Positions 5,659 to 11,490 of a stretch of DNA of 13,589 nt are shown piece by piece (the stretch's first letter is position 1; each line of letters opens with the position of its first letter). The stretch spans positions 1 to 13,589 of the forward strand of contig CAZWAP010000057.1 in the NCBI GenBank assembly GCA_964632005.1, read 5' to 3'. The notes below the pieces were generated by a model, which worked only from the letters and a program-made list of their open reading frames with translations, had not been told where the DNA came from and ran no database searches. This stretch comes from CAZWAP01 sp964632005. Lineage in GTDB: Bacteria; Planctomycetota; Phycisphaerae; Sedimentisphaerales; Anaerobacaceae. The translations under genes were made by a program, and so were the position numbers.

Positions 5659-7101
5659 TCAGCCTTTGAGGACGGCCAGCGGAACGAAGCGGGCCACCCG
5701 CCTCGCCCATCCGCATTCCACCACTATCCTCACCACCTCCTCGATGTCCTTGTATGCATCCGGGGCTTCCTCCTTGATCTTGCGTTTATTCCCGGCTATC
5801 AGCTTGATGCCCTCCATACTGCGCCTGAAGCGTTCGTCGCTGATCTTACCTGGGGTGATGACCTTGCCTTTTCGCATCTTGCCGAGTGCAGCCGCCCGGC
5901 TCATCACGCGCCCGGCCCCGTGGTTCACAGAGCACAGCGATTCTTCCGAGTTGCCCGTCCCGACCAAAAGGAAGCTCGCCGTTCCCATCGACCCCGGGGT
6001 GATAATGGGCTGGCCAAGCTCTGCGAAGACCGTTCCGGCCATACGGTCCGGCCCGAAGGCGCGTGTCGCACCTTTGCGATGCACCCACAAACCCAGCCCA
6101 CCGTGCCTTTCGAATTTGGCCATATTGTGGGTAACGTCGTAAACCAGCTTCAGGGATGTCCTGCCGAACATCCTGTTGAAACACCGCCGTACAAGCAGAG
6201 CCATTATCTGGCGGTTTGCAAAGGCGAAGTTTGCCGCGGCGCCCATTGCCTTGATGTAGGCCTGGCCGGCACTCGAACCGGTCGGCAGGTAGGCCAGCAT
6301 CTTCCTGCGTCCGGCGTTCTCCGGCCTTTGCGCCGCGACGTTCATATATTCGTCGGCGATCTCGTAACCGAACCGCCGGGAGCCGGAATGAATCATCACC
6401 ACGATCTGGTTCTCGAACAGGCCGAACCACTTGGCAAGCTCGGCGTCGAAGACCTCCTGGACATACTGAATCTCGATGAAGTGGTTCCCGCCACCCAGGG
6501 TGCCGAGCTGTGCCGAGCCCTTTTGTATCGCCGCCTTCGGCACGGCGCCTGGCTCAGCCGGCAGGCAACCATTTTCTTCGATCCGCTGCAAGTCTTCTGC
6601 GAATTCATCCGGGTCAAATGCCTCCCAGGCGCGGTGTCCGCTGCTGCGCATCAGCTCCGGTATCGCCGCAGCACCGTTATTGATGACGGCCTCGAGCCCG
6701 TCTTTATTCAGGCGGAGATTCTCGTGCCCTTCGCCTAAAGGTATCTCCCGGGCTATGTCAACCGCTATCTTGTCCGTATCGATTTGGCCCCTGGAGAAGG
6801 GCGTGTGCAGCAGTCGCATTCCGCAGTTGATATCGTAGCCGACCGCCGGCGGCATTATCGCATCGACCATCCCGACCACCGCACCTATCGGCACGCCGAA
6901 ACCCACATGAATGTCCGCGGTGGCAAGCACCTTCTTCGCCGGCGGCAGCGAAGCCGCGTCGCAGAGCTGGCGCACCGCATCCGGCTCCAGAGCGATCCTG
7001 TCAGAGGCGAAGATCGTCGCCTCCGTCACCATCTGCCCCTGCTGCTCCATCCGAAGCCGCAACGGGTCGATCCGAACGAGTTTTGCCGGCGCTTCAATCA
7101 T
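5659..7101 (-). CDS. rtcB: RtcB-type RNA-splicing ligase
   Basis: RtcB joins RNA 2',3'-cyclic phosphate or 3'-phosphate ends to 5'-OH ends, using GTP and Mn2+, in RNA repair or tRNA splicing. The 480-residue product has the full family length and its motifs in order: ADIHVGFGVPIGAV (62-75), VGYDINCGMRLL (87-98, metal ligands Asp90 and Cys93), GTLGGGNHFIEIQ (200-212, His207), IHSGSRRFG (237-245, His238), YDVTHNMAKFE (321-331, His325), ITPGSMGTASFLLVG (367-381) and SVNHGAGRVMSR (391-402), whose His394 is the expected guanylylated nucleophile. ATG at 7101 has GAGG seven bases upstream. No archease, RtcA or RtcR gene is nearby, so the cofactor protein, if any, lies elsewhere. The gap from the upstream sulfatase is 89 bases and no clear promoter is visible in it. 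Confidence 0.97.
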   Translation of the reverse strand: MIEAPAKLVRIDPLRLRMEQQGQMVTEATIFASDRIALEPDAVRQLCDAASLPPAKKVLATADIHVGFGVPIGAVVGMVDAIMPPAVGYDINCGMRLLHTPFSRGQIDTDKIAVDIAREIPLGEGHENLRLNKDGLEAVINNGAAAIPELMRSSGHRAWEAFDPDEFAEDLQRIEENGCLPAEPGAVPKAAIQKGSAQLGTLGGGNHFIEIQYVQEVFDAELAKWFGLFENQIVVMIHSGSRRFGYEIADEYMNVAAQRPENAGRRKMLAYLPTGSSAGQAYIKAMGAAANFAFANRQIMALLVRRCFNRMFGRTSLKLVYDVTHNMAKFERHGGLGLWVHRKGATRAFGPDRMAGTVFAELGQPIITPGSMGTASFLLVGTGNSEESLCSVNHGAGRVMSRAAALGKMRKGKVITPGKISDERFRRSMEGIKLIAGNKRKIKEEAPDAYKDIEEVVRIVVECGWARRVARFVPLAVLKG

Positions 7102-7190
7102 CTATAAACCTCGAGAGCCACGGTGCTTCTCCGGGCTTCGTCCTGGCTTTATCGCTTTTGACTGTGCGTCGCGGGCAAAAGCGCGGTTCT

Positions 7191-8807
7191 TTATCTGCGG
7201 ACTTCTATCGGGCGGCTGTAACCTTGTTTCTTGTACCGCTCAAGGAGCTTCCCGAGGCGCTCGACGATATCCGGCCGCTCCTCCCACAGGTCATTCTGTT
7301 CGTAGGGGTCCTTTTCGATGTCGTAGAGCTGCCCGGGGCTGCCGGGGACCGGCCGGGCCCCGCTCGGAGCTACCCATCCACCCGAGCTCTTTGTATCCAG
7401 GATCAACTTCCACCTGCCTGCTCGGATCGAGAATACCCCGAAGCAGGAGTGATGAACAATCGCAGGGCGGATCGGCTTATCGAGTTTTTTACCCAGCAGG
7501 GCCGGCAAGATGTTGAAGCTGTCCGGGCCAGCATCAGCCGGCAGGTCCACCCCCAGAATACCCGCACACGTCGCCATCAGGTCGGTCAGACATATCACTT
7601 CATCGCTCGTGCTGCCCGGCTCTATCCTGCCCGGCCACCTCGCCACAAAGGGCACGCGGTGCCCACCTTCCCATATATGTGACTTGTACCCGCGGAGCTC
7701 GCCGGCCGACTTGTGCCCGTTGGCCCCGTGTCGCGGGCCGTTGTCGCTGGTGACGATAACCAGGGTTTTGTCCGCGATTCCCAGTCGCTCCAGCGCATCA
7801 AGCACCTGCCCCACCGACCAGTCCACCAGGGCGACCAGGTCCCCGCGAGGGCCTTCCTTGCTTGCGCCCTTGATGAAGTCCGGCGGCAGCCACGGTGCGT
7901 GGGGGGAGGACAGGGCCAGGTAGAGAAAAAACGGCTTGCGGGGCCTCTGCCGGCAGCTGCGCTGGATGAACTCGATGGCCTTGCGCGTAAAGACCACGTC
8001 CACCTTTCTGATGTCGAAGCCCTCGGCCATCCACCCGGGCCGCGGACGATAGTCCGCCGGCACGCTCTTATCGATGGGCATCTTACGGTTCGGTATGCCG
8101 ACCGTATGCCTGTTTTCGATATAGCAGAACGGCCCGTCGATCGTCGAGCAGGCCGCGGTAAAATATGCATAGTCGAACCCCAGGTCCACCGGCCCGCCCT
8201 GTATAGGCTTGGTGAAGTCCACGTCCAACCCCTTCTCGGGGTCGCCGTCCTGCCAGGATCCCCTAAAATATTTTGGGCCGTCCGCGGCATTCCCGACGTA
8301 CCCATTCCGTCGTGTCCACCCCAAGCCCAGATGCCACTTGCCGATGCACGCCGTCCGGTATCCGTGCTTTTGCAGCAACGACCCCACCGTCATCCGGCTT
8401 GGCTCTATCAAAGGATTGGTGTATCCACCTATCACGTTGCTCTTGAGCCACGTTCGCCAGCAGTATCTGCCCGTCAGGACGCCGTAGCGCGTAGGGGTAC
8501 AAACGGCCGAGGGCGAGTGCGCATCGGTGAACCGTATCCCCTGCCTTGCCAGGCGATCGATGTTGGGCGTCGGGATCTTTGAATCCTTGTTGTAGCATCC
8601 CACGTCTCCGTAGCCCATATCATCGGCCATAATAAAAACGATGTTCGGCCTGTCCGCGTGGTCTTGCTCACTGCCCGGCCCGGCCTTGCTGATGCCCCAC
8701 CGCCCCAACAGTACCGAGGCTATCCCCGCGCCGCCGAGCCTGATAAACCGCCGTCGGCTCAGCCGATTCCAGCCGTTGCCACTTGAACTGGTCTTACGCT
8801 CGTCCAT
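7191..8807 (-). CDS. Tat-exported type I sulfatase (arylsulfatase family)
   Basis: Family S1 sulfatase that hydrolyses sulfate esters, probably on sulfated polysaccharides outside the cytoplasm. The 538-residue product starts with a twin-arginine signal (SRRRFIR at 17-23, then a hydrophobic stretch to about 35). Metal-binding Asp62-Asp63 follow in IVFIMADDMGYGD. The formylglycine motif CTPTR (103-107) lies in CTPTRYGVLTGRY, so Cys103 should be oxidised to formylglycine. Other conserved parts are GKWHLG (156-161), SPHAP (301-305), SDNGPRHG (354-361), LRGYK (371-375) and EGGHRVPF (380-387). All expected catalytic residues seem present. Start ATG 8807 has only a weak ribosome site. No formylglycine-generating enzyme is in the window. 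It follows pheS by 76 bases, where pheT would be expected, so it may receive read-through from the translation operon. The substrate cannot be told from sequence alone. Confidence 0.95.
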   Translation of the reverse strand: MDERKTSSSGNGWNRLSRRRFIRLGGAGIASVLLGRWGISKAGPGSEQDHADRPNIVFIMADDMGYGDVGCYNKDSKIPTPNIDRLARQGIRFTDAHSPSAVCTPTRYGVLTGRYCWRTWLKSNVIGGYTNPLIEPSRMTVGSLLQKHGYRTACIGKWHLGLGWTRRNGYVGNAADGPKYFRGSWQDGDPEKGLDVDFTKPIQGGPVDLGFDYAYFTAACSTIDGPFCYIENRHTVGIPNRKMPIDKSVPADYRPRPGWMAEGFDIRKVDVVFTRKAIEFIQRSCRQRPRKPFFLYLALSSPHAPWLPPDFIKGASKEGPRGDLVALVDWSVGQVLDALERLGIADKTLVIVTSDNGPRHGANGHKSAGELRGYKSHIWEGGHRVPFVARWPGRIEPGSTSDEVICLTDLMATCAGILGVDLPADAGPDSFNILPALLGKKLDKPIRPAIVHHSCFGVFSIRAGRWKLILDTKSSGGWVAPSGARPVPGSPGQLYDIEKDPYEQNDLWEERPDIVERLGKLLERYKKQGYSRPIEVRR

Positions 8808-8850
8808 CTGTTATCTTTATCTACAAATCCTAAAGCCTGCTACAGCCCGC

Positions 8851-8864
8851 GCAGCCCTGGCTGC
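8851..8864. other. Short stem-loop between pheS and the sulfatase gene
   Basis: GCAGC-CCTG-GCTGC forms a 5-bp stem in the 76-base gap. No U-run follows on the minus strand, so it is not a convincing intrinsic terminator, and read-through from pheS into the sulfatase gene cannot be excluded. Confidence 0.3.
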
Positions 8865-8883
8865 AGAGACACGCCGCGGCCGA

Positions 8884-9876
8884 TCAGAACTGGTCCAGGA
8901 AGCGCAGGTCGTTCTCAAAAAACAGCCGAATGTCCGTTATCCCGTATTTCCGCATAGCCAGCCGTTCTATTCCGAATCCGAACGCCCAGCCGGTATATCT
9001 CTCGCTGTCTATCCCCACCGCATCGAATACGTTCGGATCCACCATCCCGCAGCCGCCCATCTCCACCCAGCTCTCAGAGCCGCTCTTGTCTTTCAACAGC
9101 AGGTCAACCTCGGCGCTCGGCTCGGTGAAGGGGAAAAAGCTCGGACGGAACCGCCATTTTGTTTCCGGGCCGAAAAACGCGTGGATAAACTGCTCGATCG
9201 TGGTCTTCATATCCACCATACTCACACCCTCATCGACCACCAAGGCCTCGAGCTGGTGGAACATAAACATATGCGTGGCGTCGACGGTGTCGGGGCGATA
9301 GACCCGGCCCGGAGCGACGATCCGGATGGGCGGCTTGTCCTTCTCCATCACCCGTATCTGGATCGTCGAGGTCTGGCTGCGCAGAAGCGTGGTATCGTCG
9401 ATGTAGAAGTTGTCGGCCGGGTCCCTGGCAGGATGTTCGGGCCCGATGTTCAGGGCGATGAAATTGTGCCACTCGTCCTCCACCTCGGGTCCGTATGCCA
9501 CGGCAAAACCCATTCGGCCGAATATCTCGAGCAGCTCGCTGAGCGTTTGAGTAATGACGTGCCTCTTGCCTATCCGGACCGGCAGGCCCGGGAGGGTAAC
9601 GTCGATCAGTTGCTTGGAGATCTGGGCCTGTGACTTGAGCACCGCCTGCTTGGCCTGCTCAAAGGCGGCGCTGACCTGCTTTTTGATCTGGTTGGCAAGC
9701 TGTCCTGCCCTGGGCTTATCCTGCGGCGGGAGCTTTCCGATCTGGCCGAGCAACTGCGTAATCCGGCCCTTTCGCCCGAGGTACTTTATCCGGAACTCCT
9801 CCAGCTCCTTCGAATTGGACACCTTCTTTATATCTGCAAGCGCTTCCTTGCCGACCTGTTCAAATTCCTCGAGCAT
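8884..9876 (-). CDS. pheS: Phenylalanyl-tRNA synthetase alpha subunit
   Basis: Catalytic alpha subunit of the alpha2beta2 enzyme that charges tRNA-Phe. The 330-residue length fits the bacterial family. Residues 1-90 form the N-terminal coiled-coil arm (KYLGRKGRIT at 31-40). The class II core follows: HVITQTLSELLEIFGRMGF (106-124), the motif-1 region; TSTIQIRVME (169-178); WRFRPSFFPFTEPSAEVD (241-258), the Phe-binding region; GGCGMVDP (274-281); and motif 3, WAFGFGIERLAMRKYGI (297-313), with the invariant Arg. It is the last gene of the thrS-infC-rpmI-rplT-pheS cluster. The pheT partner does not follow and must be elsewhere. The ribosome site is weak; a 7-bp stem-loop lies 14 bases before the ATG and might affect translation. 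Confidence 0.97.
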   Translation of the reverse strand: MLEEFEQVGKEALADIKKVSNSKELEEFRIKYLGRKGRITQLLGQIGKLPPQDKPRAGQLANQIKKQVSAAFEQAKQAVLKSQAQISKQLIDVTLPGLPVRIGKRHVITQTLSELLEIFGRMGFAVAYGPEVEDEWHNFIALNIGPEHPARDPADNFYIDDTTLLRSQTSTIQIRVMEKDKPPIRIVAPGRVYRPDTVDATHMFMFHQLEALVVDEGVSMVDMKTTIEQFIHAFFGPETKWRFRPSFFPFTEPSAEVDLLLKDKSGSESWVEMGGCGMVDPNVFDAVGIDSERYTGWAFGFGIERLAMRKYGITDIRLFFENDLRFLDQF

Positions 9877-9890
9877 ATCATCGCACTCTT

Positions 9891-9908
9891 GCCTGTCTGT
9901 GGACAGGC
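9891..9908. promoter_or_regulatory. Stem-loop in the rplT-pheS gap
   Basis: GCCTGTC (9891-9897) pairs perfectly with GACAGGC (9902-9908) around a four-base loop, within the 52-base gap and just upstream of the pheS start. No U-run follows, so it is not a terminator. It could be an RNA processing site or modulate pheS translation. Confidence 0.4.
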
Positions 9909-9928
9909 CCTGAGCCTGGTCATCGAGA

Positions 9929-10288
9929 TCAAGAACCCACGGCCGCCTTGGCGGCCTCGACTATCGCGTCGAAGCCTGCCGGGTCGGAGATGGCGATCTC
10001 GCTGAGTATCTTACGGTTCAAACCGATGTTCGCCTTCTTGCAGCCGTTGATAAACTGACTGTACCTGATGCCGCGCTGCCGGCAGGCCGCATTCAACCGA
10101 ACAATCCAGAGGCCCCGGAATTCACGTTTGCGACGTTTCCGGTCGATCCGCGCGTTTACCGCTGCCCGGACCACCGCCTCCTTTGCCAGCCGGTACAGAT
10201 GGCCCGCAGGCCCCCGATGACCCTTTACAGCCTTGAGGATCCGCTTCTTGGCGCGATGTCGCGCCGCGCCTTTCCTTACTCTTGGCAT
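9929..10288 (-). CDS. rplT: 50S ribosomal protein L20
   Basis: Ribosomal protein L20, an early 23S rRNA-binding assembly protein; in E. coli and B. subtilis it also represses its own operon. The 119-residue basic product matches the family along its length: PRVRKG at the start, KGHRG, LYRLAKEAVVRA, RKRRKREFRGLWIVRLNAACR, RYSQFINGCKKANIGLNRKILSEIA. ATG at 10288 has AAGGAA eight bases upstream. It follows rpmI by 114 bases. That gap contains a CCCGC/GCGGG stem (10376-10393) directly after the rpmI stop and no obvious promoter. Any L20-binding leader structure would need folding analysis. Confidence 0.98.
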   Translation of the reverse strand: MPRVRKGAARHRAKKRILKAVKGHRGPAGHLYRLAKEAVVRAAVNARIDRKRRKREFRGLWIVRLNAACRQRGIRYSQFINGCKKANIGLNRKILSEIAISDPAGFDAIVEAAKAAVGS

Positions 10289-10402
10289 TTCAGCTTTTCC
10301 TTGAGAATTCTTGGTTCATTACGCTTGCTGGCGGCAGCTGAATGATCGCCGAGAAGCAAGCAATGCGTATCTTTTCCCGCGCATTCTTGCGGGCCGCCCG
10401 GG

Positions 10403-10597
10403 TTATTTGCCGAGCAGTATCTTGATCTTTTTCGCAGATGCCCCGGTTACAATGGCCGTAGCTGTCACTCGCCGGCGGCGCTTCGCGTTCTTGCCGCTCA
10501 TCAGGTGCCCCGCCCCAGCTCGCTTGCGCCTGAGGCGCCCGCGGCCGGTTATTTTTATCCGTTTGCTCAAGCCTTTATGAGTCCGTTGCTTACCCAT
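10403..10597 (-). CDS. rpmI: 50S ribosomal protein L35
   Basis: L35 of the large ribosomal subunit. The 64-residue product has the family length and features: KQRTHKGLSKRIKITGRGRL at the start, then a basic core (RRKRAGAGHL, KNAKRRRRV) and the C-terminal KKIKILLGK. ATG at 10597 is chosen over an in-frame ATG at 10630 for two reasons. It gives the family-like N-terminus and has GAAAGAG upstream. The 10630 ATG overlaps the -10 region of the promoter at 10630-10660 and would not be in that transcript. Confidence 0.96.
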   Translation of the reverse strand: MGKQRTHKGLSKRIKITGRGRLRRKRAGAGHLMSGKNAKRRRRVTATAIVTGASAKKIKILLGK

Positions 10598-10629
10598 CTG
10601 CGTAACTCTTTCAAGATAATCGGAAACCA

Positions 10630-10660
10630 TCTATATTAGGGCTGTGCCGGCTGATGTCAA
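10630..10660 (-). promoter_or_regulatory. Promoter of rpmI-rplT-pheS
   Basis: A perfect TTGACA (10655-10660) is followed by an AT-rich CTAATATAG block. The -10 could be TAATAT (spacer 16), AATATA (17) or TATAGA (19). Transcription would start about 25-30 bases before the rpmI ATG at 10597. It separates ribosomal protein and pheS expression from infC. Confidence 0.6.
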
Positions 10661-10780
10661 GCCCTCGAGACCTAAATTTGCCGGAAATCGCCGAAATGAA
10701 CGAACGAAAACCCCCCGCGCTGCCGATTTGATGGCCTGACAAGGCCGCGGCTGATCAAAAACTCCTTCCCCGCTGGCGCA

Positions 10781-10801
10781 CCGGGCAGCTCGTCTGCCCG
10801 G
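10781..10801. promoter_or_regulatory. 8-bp GC-rich stem-loop just after infC
   Basis: CCGGGCAG (10781-10788) pairs perfectly with CTGCCCGG (10794-10801) around a five-base loop, ten bases past the infC stop. A TTTTT run occurs about 20 bases further along the minus strand instead of directly after the stem. It may be an imperfect terminator, an RNase processing site, or a protector of the infC mRNA 3' end. Confidence 0.5.
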
Positions 10802-10811
10802 CGGCTTGTGC

Positions 10812-11327
10812 TTACTTGGGGACCAGCAACAAGGTCATCCGCCGTCCGGACATCTTGCTCGGCCGCTCAACCTTCGCCAGGTCTGCCAGAGACTGCGTGA
10901 TCTCGTCCAGTATCGTGTAGCCCTGGTCCCGATGCACCATCTGCCGACCACGGAAGAACATCGTAAACTGCACCTTGTGCCCCTTTTCCAGGAATTCGCG
11001 GGCGTGCCTGACCTTGATTTCGAGGTCGTGTTTGTCCGTCTCGGGACGCAGCCTGATCTCCTTCAGGGTAGCCGAGTGCTTGGGGCTCTTTTTGTGAGCA
11101 TCGCGGAGCTTGCGTTTTTGCTGGTAAAGCCATTTACCGTAGTCCATTATCCGGCAAACCGGGGGCTCGCTCGTCGGAGCTACTTCAACCAGGTCCAACC
11201 CCGCTTCCCGAGCCCTATGCAGCGCCTGCTGGAGATCGACGATACCGACCTGATTATCCGACTCGTCAATCAGCCGAATCGTCGGGGCCTTTATTCCCCC
11301 GTTTACCCTTAAGCCTTTTTTACTTAT
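10812..11327 (-). CDS. infC: Translation initiation factor IF-3, with apparent AUA start codon
   Basis: IF-3 binds the 30S subunit, prevents premature 50S joining and proofreads start codon and initiator tRNA. Read from AUA at 11325-11327 the product has 171 residues, normal for IF-3. The N-domain (RVNGGIKAPTIRLID, VGIVDLQQAL, EAGLDLVEVAP, PPVCRIMDYGKWLYQQK), linker and C-domain (KEIRLRPETDKHDLEIKVRHA, FLEKGHKVQFTMFFRGRQM, MTLLLVPK) are all present. The frame opens after TAA at 11367-11369, and between there and the conserved RVNGG there is no ATG, GTG or TTG. The first such codon (TTG at 11198) would delete about 43 residues of the conserved N-domain. AUA lies six bases after AAGGTGG (11334-11340). 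A rare start (AUU in E. coli) is the known basis of IF-3 autoregulation, so the same control is inferred here. ACG at 11328-11330 is a less likely alternative. Confidence 0.95.
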   Translation of the reverse strand: MSKKGLRVNGGIKAPTIRLIDESDNQVGIVDLQQALHRAREAGLDLVEVAPTSEPPVCRIMDYGKWLYQQKRKLRDAHKKSPKHSATLKEIRLRPETDKHDLEIKVRHAREFLEKGHKVQFTMFFRGRQMVHRDQGYTILDEITQSLADLAKVERPSKMSGRRMTLLLVPK

Positions 11328-11333
11328 CGTGCA

Positions 11334-11340
11334 CCACCTT
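11334..11340 (-). promoter_or_regulatory. infC: Shine-Dalgarno that positions the infC AUA start
   Basis: AAGGTGG on the minus strand differs from AAGGAGG at one base and lies six bases before AUA (11325-11327). This spacing favours AUA over ACG at 11328-11330, which would be only three bases away. Confidence 0.6.
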
Positions 11341-11402
11341 ACCTTTCTAAAAGAGTGTTCATCCTTTTATCGCTTGTTTCGCTCATTCCTGCCTGGTACG
11401 CA

Positions 11403-11411
11403 ATTATACCA
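11403..11411 (-). promoter_or_regulatory. Extended -10 promoter for infC
   Basis: TGGTATAAT on the minus strand combines a perfect TATAAT (11403-11408) with the TGn extension. The -35 region is poor (CGGACC about 16 bases upstream), as is common for extended -10 promoters. Transcription would start near 11396, giving infC a leader of about 70 bases. Confidence 0.55.
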
Positions 11412-11434
11412 TCCGCTTGGCCCCGGTCCGCCCC

Positions 11435-11456
11435 GAAGCCACTTTCGGTGGTCTTC
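11435..11456. other. Stem-loop in the thrS-infC gap
   Basis: GAAGCCAC (11435-11442) pairs with GTGG and CTTC (11448-11456) with a single-base bulge around TTTCG: eight pairs. It lies between the thrS stop (11491) and the infC promoter. No U-run follows, so it is not a typical terminator. It may mark the thrS mRNA 3' end. Confidence 0.35.
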
Positions 11457-11490
11457 CCGGCAATCCTTTGCGGCGGTACGACCTAAGCAG

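Noticed and set aside
5144..6738. Long plus-strand frames opposite the lipoprotein and rtcB genes
   Set aside because: They are antisense shadows of GC-rich coding sequence, with no ribosome sites or family motifs; the minus-strand proteins are clear.
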